From NCBI GenBank assembly GCA_013397845.1, contig VZTG01001537.1, positions 125,146 to 189,145 of the forward strand: a stretch of 64,000 nucleotides of DNA, read 5' to 3'. Of this stretch, positions 1 to 12,900 are shown piece after piece; position 1 is the stretch's first letter, and each line of letters begins with the position of its first letter. The notes below the pieces were generated by a model. The model saw only the letters and a program-made list of their open reading frames with translations, made no database searches and had not been told where the DNA came from. Source of the stretch: Melanocharis versteri (lineage: Eukaryota; Chordata; Aves; Passeriformes; Melanocharitidae). The translations under genes were made by a program, and so were the position numbers.

Positions 1-802
1 AAAGTAATGCCCCCATAATAAAATGCTGTATGCAGAACTATCCTCCATATAAATTTCTATGTTTATACCAGGAAGTCCTTCAAAGGGCACACTCTAAGCA
101 CATATTCTACCTCTACAGCAAGATCTTGTGTTTGGGGCTTTTTTGTGTTTGTCACAGAGCTAAACAGGAAGTAGTTCTCAGAGGTAAAATAACATCTGTA
201 AATACAAATATTAAGTGAAACAATATACCTTATCTCATTTTCCTCTTGATAGTCACGACACTGTGTAGTTTCATCACTTTCTGGTCTGGATTTGGGATGT
301 ATTTTCTAGGAAGAAAATGCACTAAATATAAATACTCTAAAGCTTTCTTTAGTAACTCCCTAAAGAGTTGTATGTTTCAATTTGCTTCAGATTTTCAATA
401 TCAAAGTCATCTCGCAAAATGTAGGCCAAATATTGTCCTCTAACATACATCTACTACTGATATAAGTTTTACTATTGAAGTTTTTGTATTGTAGGCAGGG
501 GCATAGGGGGCAAAAGCAAAAAAAATATTTTCTCAATATACAATAGGAGAAATGGAAAATTGGGTGAACCACCAATTTTTGTTTCCAGTTAGAGAGTGAT
601 CATGCTGATAAGACAGGATTTGCACTTTGATGGTGGAATTCAAGAATTTGACAGACAGATTTACATCTACAAGTCACAGTTAAGTGAAGATCAAAAGAGG
701 TATCTCTTGCTTTCAAATACAGAATGGTTCTCTTATTCCCACCTCCCCAAAGCTAAGAAATGTAGCATCACTATGCAAACAATTATATGTAGTATCTCTT
801 AC
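1..802 (-). other. KITLG: KITLG intron 7 (5' part only)
   Basis: This intronic sequence follows the exon 7 donor and runs off the left edge. It is AT-rich, with small chance ORFs on both strands that have no recognisable similarity. The tail exons of KITLG are not seen here. Confidence 0.85.
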
Positions 803-912
803 CTTCCAGTATATGGCTCCCAAAATAAAGCCAATAAGGAGAGACAGCAATGATGTCAGTGCTATGCTGATCCCTTGCAAGCTGGAGCTGCTAATGAAGC
901 CAAGTGCTTCTT
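803..912 (-). CDS. KITLG: KITLG exon 7: stalk end and transmembrane helix
   Basis: The exon is 110 nt. The acceptor is TTAATTACAG|AAGAAG (AG at 914-913), with a TACTAAT-like branch sequence upstream. The donor is TGGAAG|GTAAGA (GT at 802-801). It enters in phase 1, taking one base from exon 6 (or from exon 5 if exon 6 is skipped), and leaves in phase 0. The translation runs [20 protein letters not shown] and on to GAIYWK. It is a short Ser-rich stalk followed by an uninterrupted hydrophobic helix of about 23 residues (GISIALTS through GAIYW), then a basic stop-transfer Lys. In the family this anchors KITLG in the membrane, and the next exons encode the short cytoplasmic tail with its basolateral sorting signal. 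I do not find those exons in bases 1-802, so they should lie just outside the window. Confidence 0.97.
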
Positions 913-3900
913 CTGTAATTAAAGATACTCTCATTAGTAAAGACAGATTTATAGCAGAAAACTGTCTTCAGGGCAACACTATTAGCAAGAGCACTTTCAT
1001 GCACCACCTACATAACAGCCTCTTAAATAGCAGAACAGATACTTCAAAGTGCAATGTACATGAGATGCACTTAATACAAAAACTTACAGGAAATTTTTGA
1101 CCACAAGGATGCTCCATCCACTTCTGAAACAACAGTGCTGAAAAGTACCAACACCAATTCTCTTTTCATCATTTGTAGAGAATTATCTCTTTCCCACACT
1201 TCAAAGTTTTAGATTTATGAATTTTTGAAGGTCTTACTTTGAAACACAAAGCAATTCTTTGGAAAAGAATACGTCGATTCGTGCTTTTGCATTAGTTCCA
1301 TCAGACAGCTCCCACTGACTGCAGGCACTTTGCCTTGACACTAATCAATGACCAACACAAGGACTCTTGAGGGAGGTTAATCTAATAGAATAAGCCTGAC
1401 CACTTCTAATATCTTCCTGGAAAGGTACTGCTGACTTCAGCAAGATCAGATCCTTGTACCTCGAGGTTTAACTGTGTGTTATTTGGTTATAACCATTTCT
1501 TGATAGCTTTTAACATTTTATATGGAAGAGCACCAATCCTATTCTTTTATGTACACAAACAATTCAATTTCCCTCACTGGGAGCTGCACGCATGCTGAGA
1601 CTAAAATTTGGCCCTTCGGTTATTTCATCAAGAGCAGGATGTGGAAAGTCCTACAGAGTCACCTGGGGACCCTCCTTCTGAAACGCAAAGTGAACCTCAG
1701 GAGAGTGGTATTTTAGACATCGTCCACCCAGGTTTGGTTCATTTCAAATTGGGTGTCTGCAGCTCGAATGGTGGGTGTGTTGACAGATTACAGGAAAAGA
1801 ACCAAACCGTAAGCACTGGAAAAGTGTAGGTGATTAGATACATAGAAATGAAAATGAACTGACAGCACTTAAAATTTGTGTGACTCATGCAAACAGCAAA
1901 TGTGTAAGCACATACAGTATGATGTACTGGGTCAAACAACATGTGTTTAGTACATTATTAACAGCCTCCAAGAAAGTACTTTAGTTTAGAAAGGAGTGTT
2001 CTTATAATTAACTAGCAATTAATTGTCAACTCTCAGATTTTCTTGTTGACATTTTTCAAGTTTTAGACAAATATTCTTTTTATCTCTGAAATTCAGCTGT
2101 GTTTTCTAGGCTCAATGTAGACAGAAATAAAAAGACAACGTGAAGTCTGAATCTTATATATTCATATACTACATATATCTCTGTGTCTCATACACTGTTT
2201 ACAAAGTCTAGGTTCTGACTGTAGAGGCTTGAATTTCACTTATATCTGGTAGATTCGGCACACTAAAAGGAAACATCAGTTGAGCAGAACTGACGCTAGC
2301 TTACCGTGAAATAAATCTGTCTACAGAAGGGAAAGATAGCAGACAAAGTTCTACAGAGGTGAACATCAGCTGAAAAAGAGAGGCTGCCTCTGTCTGCTCA
2401 GACATTAAAGCCAAGATAAGAAATTAACTGGGGAGACATAACTTTTCTAACTTTCTGTCCCAGATTAGGCACAGAGGATGTCTGCTTGCAGAACTGATCT
2501 CCAAAAAAAATTGGGCAAACTCAAGTGGGTGGAGCCAGCCTGACCAACTCAAAAAATGCTCTCCTGTTGTTACTTTATCTGAATTGTGTTCTCAGAAGAA
2601 AATTCTGATATTGCTCTTGTGCTCTAGGCAAGTAAAAAGCAATCCTCATTTGCCTAATGCCATTCTTCTCAGTGAGAGATTGCTGAGTTTTACAACTAAA
2701 TTATGTAAATCATATGGGGATGGCCATGTTTTCTGGATTTCATCCCACAAATTTCAGAAAAAAATTAAAAAGTGAAATAAAAATCAAAGGAAAGACTCTT
2801 CAGGCCATATAGACCATAATGTGTTTGATAACATGTTATGGTAGAGTGTATAAACTCAAAAACCCTCTGCCTACCTGCAGTGCTGGGCAGCATGTCCTGG
2901 CAAGCATGCTGTTTTTCACACGAACTACTAGAGAAATGTTCTGCCTGCACAGTAATAAGTGATAATCTTGTACCTTTGTTTTTAACAGCATTTTTCACAA
3001 ACTTAATGCAATTTAAGACAACAAAAGAGACCCCTTTACAATGAGGTATCTAAAAGTGGAAAAATCTGCTTTCTGAGAAGTTATCTCCAATGAAGATGAT
3101 TTCTTCATCATCTACGGAAAACTGAAAGGAATTTATAATTAGGTCTCCATGTGGGGACCTGCAACCCAGGGATCGATGCTAAATACAGTCCCATTGTGAC
3201 ACTCTCCTCAGCCTACCTTTTAAAAATGACAACGGATTTTTTTTTTCCAAAACCTGACAGTATATGAATTAATTTGAAAGTCAAGTAACCCATAGCTACC
3301 TTAAAAAGCAAGCAACAACAGATTATTTAATTTCACTTTCAAGTCCAGAAAAAAATTCTCTTGAAAGATCTGGGGAGAATGAAATGAGTCATGGCAGGTT
3401 TCTTCATGTGCCTTTTATTTATATTAAAATTTAAAACAGAACAGGCTGAAGAATTTTCAGTCTGGAGAACCTCCCAGGGACTTGTGTCTTAATGAAGAAA
3501 AAGGAGAGAAGGAAAGAGTTGCCTACCATAGGGACCTTTTCCTCTGTAAGAAACTTTGGAGCTCTACACAGAAAGATTCTGACTCCCATCAGTTGTAAAG
3601 CAGAGCAGTAAAAGGAATAGCAGGAACCAGGTGTACCACTAACTTTATGAAGTCTTTGGGCAATGCCAGAGGAACTGCTGACTCTATCCAGCAAAGTGAA
3701 AAAGGGGAGTGGATGCAGGCCAGCATGTCTCAGAGCTCTCACTCTGCATCTTGTGGAAGATTCCCTAGGGAAGTGAGCTCATTTGATGCTGATTTATGTA
3801 TAGTGTTCATGGACATTGGCATGTTAAGCTGTGAACAAAATATACTTACATTAAAAGCCACTCAGCTACATGATGAAGTTATCGAGCTGCTTCCTACCTT

Positions 3901-6900
3901 GAGCTATGTATGCTTATAATTGAAAGCACTGGCTCGATTTTTTTTTTTGCCATATATGTCTCAAAGGAATTTTCAGTTTACCTCTGCTCAGTTCCAACAC
4001 AATTACCACAAGATCTTATCTGCAGAAATGCAGAGCAGCTCTCACTTGCTCATTAGGGTTTTCCATTAACTATTAAGTTGGAACAAAGGAACAAAGGCAC
4101 AGAAGGCAGCACCAATTGCACTAAGCCATGGGTGAACATTTTCAAATTGTTGTGCAATTACTGAATTAAACTATGGTATTTTTTGCTTAATTAAAAAAGG
4201 AGACCTTCTTCCTAAAAACAGTTACAGAGATCTCTGTGTTTACACGTTCTTTGAGCTGCTCAGTACTAAATAATAGGGCTAAATTATTTTGAGGAAATTA
4301 CAGACAAAAATGGAAGGAGGCACCACTGAACTCTTCACGAAATTATAAAGAACATTATGGCATTCAGTTGAAGGAGAAGTTTAGCTAGTAAGTTCAAGCT
4401 TTGATCAGAGCACTATGAAATTCATCTGATGGGTTCAACCACTGAAAGAAGAGATTAGGACTCAAGACTTCTTATCCTGACATTTGTTCTTTACATAGGA
4501 ACCATCTCATCTACATTCTCTAGACCATATGTGGTATAATGATCCAGAGAAATACGAGCAAGACTGGGACTTAAACAGTTACTTGGAACTTCAATGGACT
4601 ACAGTCATGTAACACAAAGAGGAAAAAACAAACCAGCCTAAATAAATTTGTGATGGTGGCAATGGTGTTTTAAGAATTTTATAGAGGAAAGGATGGAGTG
4701 GGAACATGTTACAAGCCTATATTCAATCTTACAAGAATGAAAACAGCACTATTACCATTGGAAAAACAATTAGAATAGCATAATTGTTCTATTTTTCATT
4801 TAGCTGGTTTAAGACTTTTTGTGTAGATTTAGTTGAGATTCTACTCTATTATTGTAGTTTAATTTTATTTTTGTGTAAGAACAATGGAGTAATGAAACAT
4901 GACCCTTTCGACAAAAGTAGCAACAATAAAAATCCATAACTTAGCTAATTTATACACAATTTATATGATAAATATTTCACAAATTATTTTATTAGATGAT
5001 GCACTTCAGGTTTGTCTAAGTTGAATTTAGAACTGGGGCAGTTCAAGTCATCTGACTACACAGACTTTATCAATAGATTCAAAAGATATTAATCTGGAGG
5101 GTCTCTTTTGCAAACACTGAATGCTTCTAAATGCTCTAGAAACTATTAAACTGAAAAATAGCTCAATTTAAAACTGTTTAAAATTAAAGAGTTACTTAAA
5201 AAAAATTACTGTAGTTTGTGTCCAAAGATGCTTTTTTTCAGGCTTCCCCTCTTCTCAGTGTTTTCCTTTTTGAAATTTGAATCTAGTGGTGCTGTTCTGA
5301 GAACAGTACTGAAGCCAGGGGAATGCTGTGCTGGGGAGTCTTCACAGGGGAAGTACTAAGGTTTATTCACTGTTGCTCCTTCCAAGAGGGTAAGGATTAA
5401 CTAAAACCAAAATTTCCTCAGCAATAAAGCCAAGACAAAACTAAAATTGGCACTGAAGGCCATTTCAGGAAATAAAACAGTGATGTCAATAAAGATTCCA
5501 CAGCTTCCTCCCTGCAGAAAATCTCCAAATGAGTAACTGCAATGTAACCAGTCAGCATCCAAATTAATGTAAGTTAATCTGATTATGAGTTCAAACTGTC
5601 CCTAGCTCCAGCCAGACATGCAGTCCTCATGTCATTTCTACATAAGGCTGTTAACTGATATCCAATTTTCTAATAAATTGCTTAAGAGAATGATAATCAG
5701 TTAAAACACACCTGTACAGCATATGGTAGCCAAGCAATTTCTTTGACTTACTGCATTATTTTAATTAGGCTTTTTTCCTACTTGATTATCAGTTCCAATT
5801 ATAAAACAAGATTAATAATCCTGCTTCTGCACTCTCCTCCACAGCAGACACAGGTGCCACACTCCACTGCACTGCCCAGCATCCCTCCTGTTACTGTACT
5901 GGGTCAAACTCCTTTCATCTGAACTGCTCCTGCAATCTGTCTGTCTTTTGGCTTCTTGATCCATTCCCATTGCTTCAGGCTGTGGCTGAATATTTTTCCT
6001 CTAGCAGTGACAGCAAAAATTATCACATGTTCAGACCTGAGAGAGACAGGTATGCATTCTTTAACCCCTTCCTAGAGCCTCAGAGTTGGCCCTGGGCTCA
6101 TCAGGTTATTTGCAGACAACTCTGTGACCTCCTGGCAAAGAATCTATGGCAGTGAGTCTTCTCTTTTCCAAAGAGTCAGGCTGGCAGCCAGAACTGGAGG
6201 GGTTTTTTAATTCCTTCTACTCTGAGGGTTCTAGGCTATGATGACTTAAGACCTACTCTTAATTAGAAAGCAATCAAGAAGGGCTTCAAATCTGATAGCA
6301 GCTGTGAGCCGACTATGAGGTAGCATGCATGGTGCTAAAAGCCCAGAGGGTAACCATATCACATATTCCAAAGAGAAGGTGCATGAGAAAAAACTCAGGC
6401 CTAGTAGGGGCACCACAACATAGTAGCAACTGTGTCACCATCAGGAGCTACCATTGTGCCCACTAGACCACATCAGGCTGCTCCTCTGCACATGTTTCCT
6501 TAGGCACAGGGAGTACCAGCCACATACTTCATCATCACACATTCAGATAACGCAGATGTTTGTGAAGTGAAAAGGGGAAATTGTAAAGAGAGCTAGATAC
6601 ACATTGTTATCCTGACGCGTCTGGAAAACAGGAACAAGGAAACAACAAGGTTAAGCTTTGATCACCATTTCAGGATCCTCTAAGGAAAATCCCCTTTTGT
6701 TCACGTGGGAAGCTCCAGACAGTGTGCACCTTGTTGTACATGATGTCACTAAAAGCCCCTGAAACTTCACTGTTTCCTTCCACCTCAGATGCCTATACCC
6801 TTTCTGACCTCATGACAGGTAATGCTGAAGCTCTTACAGGAACCGTTCTGGACCCTCATCAGGGAGCAGTCATGTAACACAGTGACCAAGAGAGATAAGA

Positions 6901-9900
6901 AAGATGGACATGAGTATGCCAGAAAGAAGATTACAGCCTGCCAGAAGGGTAGTGACTTCGTCACTGACCCCAAGTGAAAGCATGCTGACCGTGGAGGTGG
7001 CCCTACTGCGACTACAGAAAACAAACACGCGGACTGTCCTCAGGGCAGGTGTAAAGCTTGGGCTTGACAGTACTCTCAAAATGCAGTGTACGGATATCCT
7101 TTTTGTCCACGTGAGTACCCTTGTCCGATTTAGGATAGCTGTTCTGTTCGTTTGGAGCAACTTCCTTTTCTGAGGTGTCTGGGACAGCCAAATTTGCTGA
7201 GGCCATATGACTAGTGAGACCTCACGACAGCCAAAACGAAGAGGCCTGCCCTCTCCAAGTTGTAGAGAGCTGTCACATAATTGTAACTCGATAGCATCTC
7301 TACATTTTGATTAGATAAGTTCATTGCATTTCAGTATGACAGCTGAGAAACACATGGTACACCATCAGGAACCTGTAACTTCCCATTAATTTGCACAATT
7401 AATGACATTCTTTTCCTCTGAGCTCTCACAACCAGCTACCAGAACAAAATGGAGACACATATATTCAATCACTTGTACTTACTGTTACTGCTAGTGCTAC
7501 TGCCAATGCTGTCATTCCTAAGAGAGCTGGCAGCAACAGGAGGAAACAAAAATGTTTTTGTGACAGCGACTCTGGAATCTAAATAGAAAATCAATGTGTC
7601 AGAATTATGAAACTTAAAATACAGTTCCCTCTATATAAAATGATGTGCTATAGGACTACTCTGATGTGGCTATAGGGCTGTTTTAAAAGCTGGCTGTAGG
7701 GCTGTTTATAAAGTGGATTAAGCCAAAAAAGGCAGTTTCATTAAGAGGCAGAAGTGTCTACGCGCTGAGCTGCTGCTAAATAGCTAATCTGGAAAAGCAG
7801 TTGCTGCTTACAAGTTCTTAGGTTATGGCACTGATCTGCTTCTGGTTACTACTGATGTAACTGTAAAACTGGACACGTTGCCCTAATTAAAAAGCTAATA
7901 TTTGTCACTACAGAGAGCAAAAGAAAAGGTAATACAAACCCTCCATTTACTGGAAGGATAAGAAAGAGGTGCAGGAGCCTGACCTGAGCTTGTTAAAATT
8001 TTTAATTGAAGTAAACATCGCCCTGTTCAGGAAAAGTGGGATGAAACTGAAGATGACTTGAGGTTGCTGCAATTTACACTTGTCCTAACTTCCTCTCCTT
8101 TCAGTTGTACAATTTTAGGCTCTTTTACTGCCTTATAAAACTAAATAAAGCATTAAGAGAAGATAAGAAGAAAAATGTAAAAAGACAATCCAGGATATAT
8201 TTTGGATGAATAGAAACAGTGCAGCATAATGCAAGGTTATTTTGATTATACTGAGAAATGATGTATCTAGGAATGATGGCATTAGAACTTGACTTTGAAC
8301 AGAAATACAACCTTCAGTGTCAGTAGTTACTTTAATTTGGAGCAAAAAGGTGACATGGAGGCATGGTATCATATCTTTAGCATCTCTGAAATCCAAGGAA
8401 AATCACACATTTATATCTGCTTAAATTCTGCTCCCCAAAAGGAGACTCCACTTACCATTCTCTGGTGTTCCTACAGTTGAAGGCAGAATGCAGTCATTCT
8501 TATCCAATCTGTCTGCAGACTCTTTGTAGACCTCAATGGTACTATTAAAGTGCCTAAAAAAATCTTCAGGAATAAAGTGACCTTCTTCATAAAGGTGACC
8601 ATTTTCTTTTACGAAATCCTGGAGTAAAATATAGAATTCAGCTTGAAAGAAGGTCAAGGGAGGTGCTCATTTCAACACCTCAACAAATGGTAAGAATATC
8701 CAAAGATGATACAAAATAGTTTAAATTTTAACCTCCAGACAACCAGACTGGCTGTATACAATCTTCATAAAACACACAAGCCTTCTGATCTGAGGATTCC
8801 AAATTAGCTTTGCAAATAGAAATGAATTATTAATACAGTGTTGCAAAATTGCTAAGGAATGAAAGACAGTCTCCCATCCTATACTGAAAACCAAGAGACT
8901 TTTCAAAATTCCCCTCATTAAAAAACACCCTTTGATTTCACATTACTTTGCAAAGTTTCACATAAGCCTTTTAATCTGAACACAAGAACACAAGACAATC
9001 ATTGGTATTGTCATTAAGAGAATGGGGAACAGAATACAATAACTGGGATACACCACTGCACAGAAAGAGGCTGAGATCCCTGATAATGTACCTAAAAATA
9101 AGAGCAACTATAAACAAGGAAGCCCATTCACTCTGAGGTCTAACAGACAAGTTTGTTGTGCCAGACTAAACAACATGATTGAGATCCATGTTAAGATGAC
9201 TGATGTTTTTTTTCGTTTGTTTGTTTGTTTTTTTTTCTTTTTGTCTTCAAGTCAGATTTGGCCTGGGGTTACTCTGTAGTCCCAAGAAGGAGGACAGTGG
9301 TAAGAACATAGTCTAAGTATGTCCTACGGAAAACCTCCGGGTTTTGGCTCCAAAGTTATTTTATGTTTGATGCTGAAAGTACTAGACTTAAGATCGTTAC
9401 TCTCTAAGGGAATCAATAGCTAGTTGTTTTGCTGAATTACAGGATATTTACTTTTCCATTCTACAAAATAAAATTCCTCTTCCCCAACCACATCCCAGCT
9501 GAGTGCTTTGAATCATCAGGACAAAAATAGAAGAGAAAAAAAAATATATATATACACAGGTGTTTGGAGATAATTCAGTATGAAATGGAAAAGTAGAGAA
9601 TATCTAAATACTCACAGCAATGTAATGCAAATACACGACAAGCTTACAAAGTTATTCCGCTCTAAAGGCACCTGAGTATTTTAGTTCATTTGATTCATTC
9701 TGGGTGTTAAAAAGGCGCAATTACAACAAAAAAGGACTTAGCTGACAAAAATAACTGTATATGGAAGATGAAATACTTGCTCTAGAGAACATGGTGGATT
9801 TTACCTGTTTTATTCAGTGGGACAAAACCTTCAACTACAGAACTTATTTTTAATTACTGATAGTCTGGTCAGATCTGGTTAAAGGACTAGAAAATTAATT

Positions 9901-12900
9901 TCTTCCCCCCTTCCCTGCCTGCACAGAGAATCACACATCTCTCAAGCGAGACTCTTGGAATCCTTCCAGCTGCTGTCAGACGAATCCAGAAACACATGGA
10001 AATGGACTAATATCCTCTGGTTTTTCCTATGCCTTTGTACAAAAAACTTCATTAAACCATGGAGAAGCTTTCAGAGCTTCACACACTGTGATACATACTA
10101 AGAGTATACTAATAACTTCAACCACATCATCTTTAAATTTACATTAAGATCACTAGCAAAATATATAATTTAAGCTGGATACACAAGGAAGATTTCTGCT
10201 AGTTCCAAAAAGATCAGAATTAATTAATTATCTTAAAGAAGACTGCTGCGTTTCTGACTTCAAATAACTGTATACAGGTCATTGTATATCCTGTAATTCA
10301 TTGTAAGCCATTTTTCTTTGAAACAGGAGACAACAATTAGCCAATGTCAGCACAGTGTACTCAGTGCATTTCTAAATAAAGTAGGATTTCAGATGCACAG
10401 GAATAGAAACGAAAGCAAATCTAATAAAGCCTTGGACATTTCTAAACTATTACTGAATATTGTGCAACAGAAAGTAAAAAATAAATATCCAGTATGAAAG
10501 CTGAAACTCTGTATAAGATTACCTTGTTTTTATCAAAAGCAAGGCATGCCATAAGATCATTAATTATCCTTGTGAGATTATTGATGATCGAATAGTTGCT
10601 TAAAACATCCGACATATCTGGAATATCTGAAAATTTCTGGAGAAGATTATGTAGACTCCTTGAAAATTCAGGCACCATCAAATGCAACCAACAGTGATTA
10701 GGCTGTCAGAGGATAAAAAGAGAAACAGATGTAAATTAAGTATCAGACATCTGTAAAAACTGGTTAAACATCTCAAAGTGCAAAAGTAAATTAGATTGTT
10801 CTTTCCAATTTAAACTATCTCAAAAGTATAAATTACAATTCTTCTTCTTTACTGTTGCCAATCTTCTCTTCAGTCCTTTTGGTAATATTTCTATTCTCAC
10901 GGATACTGACATATTTATGGTTGTCTGTTAAATGCCATCCCTCCATTAAATTCTCAATGAATGCCAAGTGTCAGTGTGTTGAGAGTTTGAGCCTTGGAAC
11001 ATGATACTATGAACCCTAGTCCACGCTTTCATTAACCTATTTATTTTCTTTTCAATTCCTACTGCCTTAACAATTCTTTAAATATCAGTTTCCATTTATT
11101 ACTGTTACCCTACATGACTCAGTTAACCCCAAAGATCCGTGATTTAAATTTCTTATCAGGAGGGTTTCCATAAAAATTTTGCATGAAATCCCTGTGTGCT
11201 TTTATCCACCTTTAAACTAGTGAGCTGAGTTAGTTCCTTCTCTTCAGCTTTTTCACTAAATGCCATTACTGGGAACAGTTTCTAGATCTAAAAGCCTTTC
11301 TTCTTCCTGAGTCTTCGACAACAAAAGTGTTCTGCACAGCCTGTCACTGTACACTAACACCTATGCAATTAGTTTGCAGACAAAGTTTGTACAGCTGTTC
11401 ACATGACTGAAACCTGGCAATTCATCTTGCTGTCTTAGAGGGAGTCATTAACTTCTTTTTCTTAGTTATATGTAACAGTAGTCAAACAGATAAAAAAGTT
11501 ACCCAGCCCAGGAAAATCCCTAACTTGGTGTGATCAGCAAAAATAGAGGTAATGCATTAGTCAGACTGCAATTTGTACCTGTAAATACCTTCCCAGTAAA
11601 AGCTAAATTTTTAATGGTAAATGTTATGAGAATTTATTCCATATATGATACTATTTTTTCCAATATTGAAAATATCTCATTAAAGCCTTCCAGATACAAA
11701 GATCTTGGCCCAACAAACCCTAAGTACTCTAACTATCACTAAACCAGTTTCCAGTTATAGGAAACCCAGTGGATAGGCAGCACCCACTGAATCCACCTTC
11801 TACAACACACAGCAAATGTTTGGCAACGTACACACTTCTAGGCTTAATCTCATTTTACTCAATTTCTTCAATAAACCTGCATACAGATCCTTTATTAAAA
11901 AAAAAAAATCCACAGGTGTTGTTCTGCTTTGATGTGTAAATGTTTCTGACAAGAAAAAATACACTTCACATTTTTGAAGACTAATTAGACTATTACGCTT
12001 CCAGGCTTAGAGAACCAAATGTAAATACATAGTTCAGCTCCACCTGAATTTCCACTTCTGCGTACAACTCTCTCACACAATGATAACATGTGGCAAGTCA
12101 GTGATATCACCTCTTGTAATTATCTCAACAATGACTTAAAAAAGAAAGAAACAGAAAGCAAAATGGATTACATTTGGCTTGAGTCTGCTTCCCTTTCTTC
12201 CTTCAAGGACAACAAGGTGAGCAGGGAGGCAGAAACAAATAAATCAGAGAAAGACTGTTGAAACATACTCCGTTCAAGCAGCGTATGTTGTGCCATGCCC
12301 TGCCGCCCCCACGAGACAGTCAACGCATTTTCTTTCCTCTGCTTTGGAGTAGCAACACTGACACAGAACTGCTGGGCTGCCCTGAACTGGAAACCTGGAA
12401 AACCTTTTCCTTTGAGGTTTTGTGGGTGAGCATTCTCCTCTGGCACGGACTAGCATAAGCCTACTGCTTCTCCTAGTGAGCATTTGGCAATTCCAGCCAA
12501 ATTTTATTGCTCCCGCGGTTTAACATGTGTGTAGGAGTCTCCTCTTACTGAACTGTTCTGACCTACAAAGCTGTATTTCACAAAAGCTCTAAGTTCTCTT
12601 TTCAGTAATGTCAAGCTGTGCAATCACTTGATACGTCAATACCTACCAAACACAGAGATGAAACTTCTCAAATTGAAAAATGTGACATTGTTTGCAAGGA
12701 GAAATGGAGGTTTAATTCTGATATTTTGTGTAAACTTTGACCAAGATTTACATTTTAGGGCAATTGCAAACCTGATTTGCCTTGTACTTCCGGGTAGCCC
12801 CATTTGGCTTTTACTTTCTACACCTATGTAGAAGTTTTAATGTTTTCTCCTCTTCTGAATTCAGTCCTTTGCTGTCATCTTTGCCTTTTAACCTTCAGGT

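Noticed and set aside
1..800. KITLG cytoplasmic-tail exon near the left edge
   Set aside because: No minus-strand frame in this stretch resembles the acidic, Gln-rich KITLG tail ending. It must lie outside the window.
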